This document shows positions 36,524 through 44,131 of a DNA stretch of 64,000 bases, piece after piece (the first letter of the stretch is position 1; each line of letters begins with the position of its first letter). The notes beneath the pieces were generated by a model. The model did no database searches. It had not been told where the DNA came from and saw only the letters and a list, made by a program, of their open reading frames with translations. A program made the position numbers and the translations under genes. Origin of the DNA: an uncultured Thermomicrobia bacterium (lineage in GTDB: Bacteria > Chloroflexota > Chloroflexia > Thermomicrobiales > JALYUS01); assembly GCA_937968015.1 (NCBI GenBank), contig CALBSO010000045.1, positions 62,001 to 126,000 of the forward strand, read 5' to 3'.

Positions 36524-36747
36524 ACCCCTGCCGCTGTGGCCCGCTCTCGTATGTGGCGAGGATCGCGCCCATGAGGCATACAAACCCTTGTTGCACGATG
36601 AGAGCCTGTTCGGTGAATCGTAAGATCGGTCGTCTTTGCTGAAGTGCTGCGGTTACGAATGTCTATCATGCCGCGCTTGCAACTGTTACCAGACTCACTG
36701 TACCATCCGACACAGTGGAGGAAGCGAAATCGCGGAGGTGGGGTCTG

Positions 36748-37481
36748 ATGGATTCGAGAACATTTACGGAATGGCTTCACGAGCAAGCCGAGGCGGAAGA
36801 TTATTGGTTTCATCGCGTCGAGCTCTTCCCCGGCTATTTCACCGCTGGGTGGTCCGACCCCTGGGTTGATAAGCTCCCGTACTTCGGCCTTCCGGAAGAC
36901 ATGTGCGGCATGCGAGTCCTGGACATTGGCTGTGCCGAGGGCTTCTTCTCGTTCGAGGCCGAGCGCCGGGGTGCTGCCGAGGTAGTTGCCATTGACGCGT
37001 ATCCCGATATGATCCGCCGTTTCAATATTACGAAGGTAGCGCACGGATCACAGGTGACGGCGTATCTTGCCAGTGTATACGATCTGCACCCACGCACCTT
37101 CGGCACATTTGATCTCGTCCTCTTCTTCGGGGTGCTCTACCACCTCCGGCACCCCCTTCTTGCGCTCGAGAAAATCTTCAATGTATGCACCGGCACTATG
37201 CTGATGCAGACCGCGACCTGGGACGACCCGAGTGTGACAGAGAATGCGATTGCGCACTTCGATCCCTTCGGTATTCCCAGCGGTCCCGGGGGACGATTTA
37301 TGATCCTACGGTCTTCTGGCGCCCGAACAATACATGTGCGGTCGCACTCACGCAGTCGGTTGGATTCCGGAACGTTGAGGTGCTCTCAACCGATCCGAAG
37401 ATCTCGATCGTCATTCGGGCAGAAAGCATCGTGACGGCCCTTGGTGCCGCACCCGACCCGATGAGCGCTCCATGGGCATGA
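36748..37481 (+). pseudogene. SAM-dependent methyltransferase with a -1 frameshift at a G5 run
   Basis: The ATG has GGAGG nine bases upstream. The first frame encodes LPYFGLPEDMCGMRVLDIGC, AEGFFSFEAERRGAAEV and FDLVLFFGVLYHLRHPL. At GGGGG (37288-37292) the family-like sequence moves to another frame (IYDPTVFWRPNNTCAV, then VGFRNVEVL) and continues to 37481. Adding one G restores a single frame. This is either a real loss of function, phase variation, or a sequencing error in a homopolymer. Confidence 0.75.
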
Positions 37482-37529
37482 CACCCCGATCACCCGAGAA
37501 AATTGATCGCTGTATCTGGTGCGACGCGC

Positions 37530-37661
37530 GAGACGATTCCGCTCGGCATCAACCGCTATGAACGGAACGAGCAGCGACGACAGATCAATCGGACAATTCG
37601 GGATGCCGTCGGGGAGAACATGACGCCGAAGCAACTGCGGAAACTGCTCTATCGCCGATAA
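37530..37661 (+). pseudogene. C-terminal fragment of an element gene, copy 2
   Basis: Encodes INRYERNEQRRQINRTIRD and QLRKLLYRR before TAA, a diverged copy of the tail at 35153-35366. No start codon with a ribosome binding site is present. Confidence 0.5.
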
Positions 37662-37697
37662 CCTCAACGCAGAATCTGGTAAAGAGCAATGATCCGT

Positions 37698-37910
37698 TCA
37701 TTTGCTCATGCCGAAACGGTAGACGTCAAACCGGGTGATGCGGCTGATCTTCACATCCATCTGTGCGTCGCCTCTGCCGAGCGTGATATACCGATGCCAG
37801 ATGGCACGAACTATCATGCCGCTGACGATGTATTCCTTGCCTTCTACCATCACAAGACGCTTTTCGAGCATCGCTTTTGTAGCGCGTTTGATCACTTTGC
37901 GTTGCTTCAT
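37698..37910 (-). CDS. Small element protein, 70 aa
   Basis: The ATG at 37910 has GGAGG twelve bases upstream; the longer frame overlaps the next gene. A basic protein with EKRLVMVEGKEYIVSGMIV. Unknown family. Last gene of a leftward four-gene block. Confidence 0.55.
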   Translation of the reverse strand: MKQRKVIKRATKAMLEKRLVMVEGKEYIVSGMIVRAIWHRYITLGRGDAQMDVKISRITRFDVYRFGMSK

Positions 37911-37941
37911 GCCGTTTCCGTTCCTCCCCGTCAGAGTGATG

Positions 37942-38157
37942 TCATTTGGCGCGTTCCTTCGCCGTGGATGGCGGGGCATACGGCCATCGCCCATCAATCG
38001 GACTGTCCCACAGGTTGCCCACTTCGTCGGGAAGCAGCGTATCTTTCCCCTCATGAACGCGAACCTTATTCGCGCGACGCAACCGCTGATTCGCTTGTCG
38101 CTTCCACTGGCTCTGCCCCATATTCCAGACGATATTCTTACGTCGCGACCGGCTCAT
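37942..38157 (-). CDS. Small basic element protein, 71 aa
   Basis: Strongly basic N-terminus (MSRSRRKNIVWNMGQSQWKR) followed by ANQRLRRANKVRV and a DEVGNLWDSPIDGRW segment. Similar short proteins are common in phages and islands, with no known function. It is separated from its neighbours by short gaps on the same strand. Confidence 0.6.
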   Translation of the reverse strand: MSRSRRKNIVWNMGQSQWKRQANQRLRRANKVRVHEGKDTLLPDEVGNLWDSPIDGRWPYAPPSTAKERAK

Positions 38158-38208
38158 TCTTCCACCTTCTTGCGCCGTCCGCCGCCGCGCTTGCCGTGGT
38201 AGCGGTGT

Positions 38209-38421
38209 TCAGGTTTCGCGAAGCCGCGTCGCTTCTGCCTGCCGGAGTGCTTGGAGTGGGTCGGCGAGCCAGGCCGCCATCGGCACGACGAAGCATGGCC
38301 GACCGATAGTCGTCTCCCGGCGCTTGCGCAGTTGCTCAGCAGTTAGCCGTTTCTGATTCATGTGGTAGAGCACAGGCTCTCCCTCAGATTCGCCGATGAC
38401 CGCGTAGCGCTCTTCTGTCAT
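38209..38421 (-). CDS. Small element protein, 70 aa
   Basis: The ATG overlaps the stop of the upstream HTH gene (ATGA). Acidic N-terminal half and a helical second half (LTAEQLRKRRE). No known family. Confidence 0.55.
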   Translation of the reverse strand: MTEERYAVIGESEGEPVLYHMNQKRLTAEQLRKRRETTIGRPCFVVPMAAWLADPLQALRQAEATRLRET

Positions 38422-38675
38422 TCCACGTCCTTTTTGCGCCGGTGTCCCGGCCCTTGTTTACCGTGCATCGGGTGATCGACGCGGGCGAAGCCGCGCGGTT
38501 GCTTGCGGCGTTCGTCATACGCTGCGAGGTCTTCCGCCGTCACGACCCACTGCTTGCCGATCCGCTGTGCCACGAGCGCGCCGTTGCGAATCTGGATAAG
38601 CAGCGTGTTATCCGATACGGCGATCCGCTCCCCGGCCTCTTTGAGTGATAGCACTTCCACATCTCCGATCTTCAT
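38418..38675 (-). CDS. HTH regulator of the excisionase/MerR-like type (leftward switch gene)
   Basis: The 85-aa protein has LSLKEAGERIAVSDNTLLIQ, NGALVAQRIGKQWVVTAEDL and a basic tail. This is the HTH_17 template. The ATG is only seven bases after a TATACT box, so the transcript from that box may be leaderless. Divergent from the WYL-like gene across overlapping promoters, so it may be the repressor of that switch. Confidence 0.75.
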   Translation of the reverse strand: MKIGDVEVLSLKEAGERIAVSDNTLLIQIRNGALVAQRIGKQWVVTAEDLAAYDERRKQPRGFARVDHPMHGKQGPGHRRKKDVE

Positions 38676-38680
38676 AGATG

Positions 38681-38748
38681 ACAGTATACAGAAATATCGC
38701 CACACCTATTGACAAGATACAGTATAGAGTGTATTATGTGATTGTCAA
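38681..38748. promoter_or_regulatory. Divergent, overlapping promoter switch with ACAGTATA operators
   Basis: Rightward promoter: TTGACA (38709-38714), 17 bp, TATTAT (38732-38737). Leftward promoter: TTGACA (38748-38743), 16 bp, TATACT (38726-38721). The two overlap almost fully, so they should exclude each other. ACAGTATA occurs at 38681-38688 and 38719-38726, each overlapping a TATACT box, and is a candidate operator. Confidence 0.75.
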
Positions 38749-38774
38749 GGAAAGCGGTTCCCTGACAACGAAAT

Positions 38775-38804
38775 GCCCCCGCCGGTGATCAGACCGACAG
38801 GGGC
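38775..38804 (+). promoter_or_regulatory. Hairpin module before the WYL-like gene
   Basis: GCCCC and CGGT pair with ACCG and GGGGC around GATCAG. It is followed by AAAGGA. No long T-run, but the position matches the other three hairpin-then-RBS modules of the element. Confidence 0.5.
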
Positions 38805-38829
38805 GGCGAACAAAGGAATGGTGGTTCCA

Positions 38830-39225
38830 ATGTCCACGACGAATGCTACCACGGCCCGCACGATCACCGCGAAGTCCGGCATGCTCCTTCCCACGACGAT
38901 TGACCAGCAGACAGACTTCAACCTCATCACGACGGCAATGACGATCTACTACAAGCAGAGCGGTTGTCTCGGTTCCTTCGACACCGCCGTCAAGGTTGCC
39001 GATGCGATGCGCGACGGTAGCGCGGTCGTCGTCCTCTACGTCGGCTTAGATGGCGGGCAGGATGCGCGGGTACTGTGGCCGAACTCGATTTCCTTCACGA
39101 AAGACAAGAAGATCGTCGCGCGCTGCTACTGCACGATGCGGCGGCAGTGGAAGACCTTCCGCATTGATCGGATGCTGACGTGCCACGAGTTGACGACGCC
39201 GGACGATTGCGAAACGGTAGCATAG
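38830..39225 (+). CDS. WYL-like small protein, 131 aa (rightward switch gene)
   Basis: After a Thr-rich N-terminus the body resembles a single WYL fold: VADAMRDGSAVVVLYVGLDG, RVLWPNSISF, ARCYCTMRRQWKTFRIDRM. WYL domains sense ligands and often control mobile-element or defence genes. There is no HTH, so it may work with another regulator. The ATG at 38818 is an alternative start. Confidence 0.6.
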   Translation: MSTTNATTARTITAKSGMLLPTTIDQQTDFNLITTAMTIYYKQSGCLGSFDTAVKVADAMRDGSAVVVLYVGLDGGQDARVLWPNSISFTKDKKIVARCYCTMRRQWKTFRIDRMLTCHELTTPDDCETVA

Positions 39226-39237
39226 AGTAGGAATCGT

Positions 39238-39267
39238 GGGGCCGGGATTACACCGGCCCCTTATTTT
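39238..39267 (+). terminator. Terminator hairpin before the integrase gene
   Basis: GGGGCCGG pairs with CCGGCCCC around GATTACA and is followed by TTATTTT. The integrase AAGGAG lies five bases further on. Confidence 0.8.
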
Positions 39268-39284
39268 GCACAAGGAGAAAAGAT

Positions 39285-40445
39285 ATGGCGGCTGGCAGCA
39301 TTCAGAAAATCGTTCGGGACTACGGCGTCTCATATCGCACACGGGTGGAATATCCGGCTGACCCAATAACGGGAAAGCGGCGGCAACGCTCGAAGGTCTT
39401 CAAACTGAAAAAAGACGCGGAACGCGCGCTCGCAGAATGGCTCGTTGAAATCGAGCGCGGCATCGCCGTAGATGGTGCAAAGATGACTGTCGGGGAGTAT
39501 CTGAAATATTGGCTGGAAACCTACGCGAAGCACAACACCCGTTCCACCACCTATCGTGGCTATGAAGTCTGCGTCCGTGTCCATCTGATACCGACGCTTG
39601 GATCAATCCCATTGCAGAAACTGACGGCGGCACATCTGCAAGCCTATTACCAGCAAGCGATTCATCAGGCACCGGCAAACGGGCGGAAGGGTATGCTTTC
39701 CCCGCGAACGGTGCGACTGACGCATAGCGTGATCCGGGAAGCGTTGCAACACGCGCTCGAATGGAACATGGTTGCGCGCAACGTTGCTGACGCCACGAAA
39801 CCGCCCCGCGCCGTCCGTCCGAAGGTGGAAGTATGGAACGCGGAAGAGGCGCAAAAATTCCTCACAGCGGCGGCAACGGATTGTCACTCCCCACTGTGGC
39901 TGGCCGCACTAACGACCGGAATGCGGCAAGGAGAGTTATGCGCCCTGCGATGGGATGATGTAGACCTGAAACGCGGTGTCCTCCACATCCGGCACACGCT
40001 GGTGACGGTCAAGGGCGAACGGATGTTGCGGGAACCGAAGACGCGAAGCGGACGCCGCACGATCAGGCTATCGCCGGTCTGCCTTGCTGCCTTGAACGAT
40101 CACCGCGACCGGCAACGATTTATTCGGACGACCGCTGATGCCATATGGCACGACCGAGACGCAGTGTTTGCGGCGTTGAACGGTGAATGGCTCGATCACG
40201 GCAATCTGACGCGCTCATACAACGCGCTCATCGGCAAGGCCGGTGTGAAGCGCATTCCCTTTCACGGGTTGCGGCACACACACGCGACGCTGCTCTTGAA
40301 GGAAGGTGTCAACGTCAAAGTCGTCTCCGAACGGCTCGGACATGCCAACATTGGTATCACGCTCGATACCTATGCGCATGTGCTCCCATCCATGCAACAA
40401 CAGGCCGCAGATGGCATTGATGCGGCACTTTTCGGAGCCGCCTGA
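39285..40445 (+). CDS. int: Tyrosine recombinase/integrase
   Basis: The 386-aa phage-type integrase has an N-terminal arm-binding domain (residues ~1-60, PADPITGKRRQRSKVFK), a SAM-like core-binding domain (~65-175) and a catalytic domain. The catalytic residues are visible: Arg in TGMRQGEL, the HGLRHTHAT box, LGHANIGITLDTYAH with the nucleophilic Tyr. It is next to attR and the tRNA-Phe, the usual arrangement. AAGGAG precedes the ATG. Confidence 0.96.
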   Translation: MAAGSIQKIVRDYGVSYRTRVEYPADPITGKRRQRSKVFKLKKDAERALAEWLVEIERGIAVDGAKMTVGEYLKYWLETYAKHNTRSTTYRGYEVCVRVHLIPTLGSIPLQKLTAAHLQAYYQQAIHQAPANGRKGMLSPRTVRLTHSVIREALQHALEWNMVARNVADATKPPRAVRPKVEVWNAEEAQKFLTAAATDCHSPLWLAALTTGMRQGELCALRWDDVDLKRGVLHIRHTLVTVKGERMLREPKTRSGRRTIRLSPVCLAALNDHRDRQRFIRTTADAIWHDRDAVFAALNGEWLDHGNLTRSYNALIGKAGVKRIPFHGLRHTHATLLLKEGVNVKVVSERLGHANIGITLDTYAHVLPSMQQQAADGIDAALFGAA

Positions 40446-40453
40446 AACGATTC

Positions 40454-40472
40454 GTGACACATCCGTGACACG
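40454..40472 (+). other. Candidate integrase arm-type site, right
   Basis: GTGACACAT-N2-GTGACACG, 8 bp after the integrase stop and 67 bp before attR. Matches the site near attL in sequence, spacing and orientation. Confidence 0.55.
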
Positions 40473-40538
40473 CCCGCCCCGGACGGCATTTCGCCACAGT
40501 CCGGGGCGGCGTATTTTGCTTGCTATAAAAGGAAAAGA

Positions 40539-40585
40539 GTGGTGCCGAGGGGCAGAATCGAACTGCCGACACTACGATTTTCAGT
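40539..40585. other. attR within the intact tRNA-Phe
   Basis: 47 bp identical to 28799-28845. Strand exchange therefore occurs within the 3' half of the tRNA, and integration rebuilds the gene. Confidence 0.95.
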
Positions 40586-40615
40586 CGTATGCTCTACCGA
40601 CTGAGCTACCTCGGC
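40540..40615 (-). tRNA. tRNA-Phe (GAA anticodon)
   Basis: A complete 76-nt tRNA with acceptor GCCGAGG/CCTCGGC, anticodon loop CTGAAAA, T-arm GGCAG-TTCGATT-CTGCC, discriminator A and encoded CCA. It hosts the integrated element. Confidence 0.98.
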
Positions 40616-40798
40616 ACTGAGGCGAAGTGCATCCTACGCGCCCCGTAGCGTCCTGTCAAGATCAGTAAAAAACCAAAAATAGAAATCAAAAACGTGCTGC
40701 CGATCGCGAATGACCCGGCTCGCATTTGCTCATTGCTCCCGGTATGATGGCAGCGGCCTGCTCGATGGACCAAGGGAATCGTCGGAAGGGGAAGGCGC

Positions 40799-41563
40799 AT
40801 GCGCGAGAACGCGACGAAGGCGAAGATGCTCCGGGGCGAGGCGGTCATTGGGCCGTTCCTGCCGCTCCCGTCGCCGATGGTGATGGAACTGACAGCGTTC
40901 GCGGGGATGGATTTTGGCATCATAGACTGTGAGCATGGCTTTATTGACTACGAGGGCGTCTACCCGATGGTACTCGCTGCCGAGGCGCGTGGCATGACGG
41001 CAATCGCCCGCTGCCCCGTGCGGGACCCGCAGTTCATCCTGCGGTACCTCGATCTCGGCGTGCAAGGCCTCCATGTGCCGCAGATCAACACGAAGGAAGA
41101 AGCGGAGGCCTTCGTGCAGGCGTGCCACTACCAACCGCGCGGCTGGCGAGGCAGCGCCTCCCCGCGCGCCAGCGACTACGGCCTCAGCGGCATGAGCATG
41201 TACGACGCGATGCAGTTCCTCAATCGGGAAGTCCTCACGATCGCCCACATCGAGAATCCACGCGCCGTAGATAATCTCGAAGAGATCTGCGCGGTCGAGG
41301 GCCTCGATGTCCTCTTCGTCGGGCGCGGCGACATGAGCCACGCGCTCGGCGCACCCAACCAATTCGATCACCCCGCCGTGCAGGAGCAGATGCGGCGGGT
41401 TGTCGAGAAGAGCAAGGGGAGCGGCAAAATCCTCGGCACGGTCGTGCGCGATGTCGCGCAGGCGCGCGAGGCGATTGAGATGGGCTTTCTCTACATCGCC
41501 TGCGGCTTCGCCGGCTTCCTCGTCGGGGGTATGAAGCAGTTCCTGGCGGAGACCCGGAAGTAG
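40799..41563 (+). CDS. HpcH/HpaI family aldolase
   Basis: The 254-aa protein is typical in length. FGIIDCEHGF holds the Asp-Cys-Glu-His segment, followed by AIARCPVRDP (catalytic Arg region), GVQGLHVPQINTKEEAE, AHIENPRAVDNLEEIC and FVGRGDMSHALG with the metal-binding Glu and Asp. Enzymes of this class cleave 4-hydroxy-2-oxo acids into pyruvate and an aldehyde. The true substrate is unknown. AAGGGGAAGG lies upstream. Confidence 0.88.
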   Translation: MRENATKAKMLRGEAVIGPFLPLPSPMVMELTAFAGMDFGIIDCEHGFIDYEGVYPMVLAAEARGMTAIARCPVRDPQFILRYLDLGVQGLHVPQINTKEEAEAFVQACHYQPRGWRGSASPRASDYGLSGMSMYDAMQFLNREVLTIAHIENPRAVDNLEEICAVEGLDVLFVGRGDMSHALGAPNQFDHPAVQEQMRRVVEKSKGSGKILGTVVRDVAQAREAIEMGFLYIACGFAGFLVGGMKQFLAETRK

Positions 41564-41705
41564 ACATAATGCACGTCCTGTGCGATACTGCGGCCCGCGA
41601 TAAATGGGGCGGGCGCGCGTGTCCGTACACAAAAGCGGGGGCCTTTGCTACACTGGCGGCATGAATAGCGTGCGGCTCGTGGGGCGAATGGGAAGAGGAG
41701 TCTGC

Positions 41706-42188
41706 GTGGGAACGTCCACATGGCTGCGACGCGGAATGGCGCGGTGGGCGCGATGGAGCCTCATCCCGCTCCTGGTGGCGCCGCTCATCCTCGTGGCGTG
41801 CGGGAAAGACCAGGGCGAGACAGGTGTGAAGGTCATCATCACGCCCGCGCCGCCAACGCCGACAAGCGTCGCGCGTAGCCTGACACCGCCGCCGACGCTG
41901 ACGCCCTCCACTGCGGTCGCGTTCCCCCCGAATGCACCAACGATTACCAACGCAACCGGCAGCCAATTGACCGCCGGGGTCAAGGCGAAAGTAAAGGATA
42001 GTGCGGACGGCCTCGTCTTGCGCGAATCGCCTTCCACAAAAGCGAAATCGCTGGAATCGCTCGCGGCGGGCACGGTGTTGAATGTCCTTGCCGATCCCCA
42101 GGAAGCCGAGGGGCGGACATGGGTGAAGGTCAGCCATGGCGGTAATCAAGGCTTCGTCGCCGCCGAATTTATCGATCGGATACCGTAA
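41706..42188 (+). CDS. Lipoprotein with SH3-like domain
   Basis: GTG at 41706 with GAGGAG five bases upstream gives a 160-aa protein. A basic N-terminus, a hydrophobic helix and the lipobox ILVACGK predict a membrane-anchored lipoprotein. A Pro/Thr-rich linker follows. The C-terminal ~70 residues (GLVLRESPSTKAKSLESLAAG, WVKVSHGGNQGFVAAEFI) match bacterial SH3 domains, which often bind cell wall. A GAGCAAT array starts five bases after its stop. Confidence 0.85.
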   Translation: MGTSTWLRRGMARWARWSLIPLLVAPLILVACGKDQGETGVKVIITPAPPTPTSVARSLTPPPTLTPSTAVAFPPNAPTITNATGSQLTAGVKAKVKDSADGLVLRESPSTKAKSLESLAAGTVLNVLADPQEAEGRTWVKVSHGGNQGFVAAEFIDRIP

Positions 42189-42193
42189 GTAGT

Positions 42194-42228
42194 GAGCAAT
42201 GAGCAATGAGCAATGAGCAATGAGCAAT
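42194..42228. repeat. Heptamer array GAGCAAT x5
   Basis: Five perfect GAGCAAT units in tandem between the SH3 lipoprotein stop and the substrate-binding protein. The likely ATG of the latter lies inside the array. Confidence 0.9.
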
Positions 42229-44052
42229 GAGTGGAAAGTACCAGGGAACGAGTCGAACGTGGTGAGACGACACGGCGCTGTTCGTCTTCGCTTGGTATTT
42301 GTTACTTGTTACGTATTACTGCCAGCAGTGCTGGCGGCGTGCGGCGGGTCGAAAGCGCCCGCTATACCCCATGCCAGCGGCCCCGTGGGGGGCGCATCGC
42401 CGACCGCTGCGGTGCGGGTGGGGCCGAGCGCAGTCGCGGTGACGGAGGTCTCGGGTGTGAAACCTGCCCCGAGCGCCGTGTCCAGCCCGGCCTCGCCAGT
42501 CCCCGTGAACCCAAACGAGCCGGCCGCGGGGATCACCGAGGTCGGCACGGCGGATGCGCGGACGCTCAATCCGATCCTGATCGCTGACCCGACTTCGCTC
42601 GCGCTCTCGCGACTCTTCTTCAGCAGCCTCGTCAATCTCAACCCGAAGGATGGCGCGCCGACGCCCGACCTCGCCGAGGCATGGACTGTCTCAGACGACG
42701 GCCTGACCTACACCTTTACCCTTCGCCCGAAGGTCCAATGGAGCGACAACCAGGACCTGACAGCGGACGACGTCACCTACTCCTACAATCTTTACTTGAA
42801 TCGTGACGCCAACTCGCCGCGCTACAATACGGTCTACGCGGTCGTCGAGAGCGTGACGACGATCAACGACCGGACGGTGCGCTTTAAACTGCGGCTGCCG
42901 ACGGCCAGTTTCCTCACCGATATCGCGACCTTCGGCATCGTGCCGCAGCACAGCCTCGTCAACACGCAACCGGCGGACCTCGCCGCGAGCGACTTCGGTA
43001 CGACAACCAATATCGTTGGCACCGGCCCCTTTCGTATGGTGCGCTGGTTGCGCTCGGAGCGGATCAAGGCGGATGCCAACCCGAGGTACCATCTCGGCCC
43101 GGTCGCCTCGCCGCACTACACGTACATCGTCCTCCCGACTGATGACGCCGTGCGTGATGCGCTGGCGACCGGCAAGGCGGACTTCGGTATTGTCTCGCCC
43201 GCCGTGCAAAAAGGGCTGGCGAATACGCCAGGCGTCAAACTGACCACGTACGACACCTATGACATGACCTACGTCGGCCTGCAACTCGATGCCGCCAAGC
43301 CCGCGAGCAAGTTCTTTGGCGACGTCAATGTCCGCAAGGCGCTGATGCTCGCGCTCGACCGCGGCGCGCTGCTGCAAAGCGCGCGGAATGGCGTCGGCAT
43401 TGTCGCGGATGGCGTGCAACCCCCTCTTTCGTGGGCCTATGCGCCGGTGGACCCAACGTACCGGCAGAACCTCGATGAAGCAAAGCGACTCCTCGACGCG
43501 GCGGGTTGGAAGGCGGGGGCGGACGGTATCCGGGTGAAAGATCGCCAGACCTTCTCGTTCACGCTCGCCACGAACTCCAGTGACCCGATCCGCGAGACCT
43601 ATGCCGGGCTGCTGCGCGATGCGTGGGCGAATGTCGGCATCAATGTCACGGTCGCCTCGGAGAAGTGGTCAACTTTCGTTGACCGCGTGACGCGAACGCA
43701 TGATTTCGATGCGTTTGTTGCCAGTTTCGCCAGCGCAGTAGACCCGGACCTCTCGCCGCTCTTCTCGATTGACGCGGCGAAGACGGGCCTCAACGCCGGC
43801 CGCTACCTCAATACCGACGTAGATCGCATGCTGAGCAAGGCGCGCGGCATCTACAAGCCGGAGCAGCAAGCCGAGCGCAAGGACCTCTATACGAAGATTC
43901 AGCAGCAGATCATGACTGACCTACCGATCCTCCCGCTCGACTTCTCGAAGAACACCGTCGCCGTGCGCGATCGCGTCAAGGGCTTTGACCCCTCCGCCAA
44001 CGATCTCGGCTTTCGCTTCCGCGCCCTTGCCTTTACCTGGAGTGCGAGATAA
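42220..44052 (+). CDS. ABC transporter substrate-binding lipoprotein, family 5 (peptide/nickel type)
   Basis: The long protein has a lipobox (VLAACGG), a Pro/Ala/Ser-rich linker, and the SBP_bac_5 core: DARTLNPILIADPTS, DLAEAWTVSDDGLTYTFTLR, WSDNQDLTADDV, IVGTGPFRM and VRKALMLALDR. It would bind oligopeptides or similar ligands outside the cell. No permease or ATPase genes are adjacent. The ATG at 42220 lies in the GAGCAAT array; GTGs near 42259 are alternative starts. Confidence 0.9.
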   Translation: MSNEWKVPGNESNVVRRHGAVRLRLVFVTCYVLLPAVLAACGGSKAPAIPHASGPVGGASPTAAVRVGPSAVAVTEVSGVKPAPSAVSSPASPVPVNPNEPAAGITEVGTADARTLNPILIADPTSLALSRLFFSSLVNLNPKDGAPTPDLAEAWTVSDDGLTYTFTLRPKVQWSDNQDLTADDVTYSYNLYLNRDANSPRYNTVYAVVESVTTINDRTVRFKLRLPTASFLTDIATFGIVPQHSLVNTQPADLAASDFGTTTNIVGTGPFRMVRWLRSERIKADANPRYHLGPVASPHYTYIVLPTDDAVRDALATGKADFGIVSPAVQKGLANTPGVKLTTYDTYDMTYVGLQLDAAKPASKFFGDVNVRKALMLALDRGALLQSARNGVGIVADGVQPPLSWAYAPVDPTYRQNLDEAKRLLDAAGWKAGADGIRVKDRQTFSFTLATNSSDPIRETYAGLLRDAWANVGINVTVASEKWSTFVDRVTRTHDFDAFVASFASAVDPDLSPLFSIDAAKTGLNAGRYLNTDVDRMLSKARGIYKPEQQAERKDLYTKIQQQIMTDLPILPLDFSKNTVAVRDRVKGFDPSANDLGFRFRALAFTWSAR

Positions 44053-44131
44053 GTGGCAAGTACTGCGTACTGAGAACGACTCACGGCATCGGGCGAACAT
44101 TGTCAGTGAAACCTGCGAGGAAGGCACGTCT

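Larger units (their letters stand above)
28799..40585. mobile_element. Integrative element in tRNA-Phe, 11.74 kb unit
   Basis: A 47-bp perfect direct repeat (28799-28845 and 40539-40585) marks the ends. The right copy is the 3' half of an intact tRNA-Phe and the left is its duplicated fragment. A tyrosine integrase lies beside the tRNA, and GTGACACAT arm-type sites occur near both ends. Inside are an excisionase-like HTH protein, a primase and helicase, small phage-like genes, an IS21 remnant, methyltransferase cargo and a divergent regulatory pair. No capsid, portal, terminase, relaxase or VirB gene was seen. This suggests a satellite-like or replicative genomic island rather than a complete prophage or ICE. 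Confidence 0.93.

Noticed and set aside
28799..40585. Complete prophage or conjugative element
   Set aside because: I saw no terminase, portal, capsid, tail, lysis, relaxase or type IV secretion genes.
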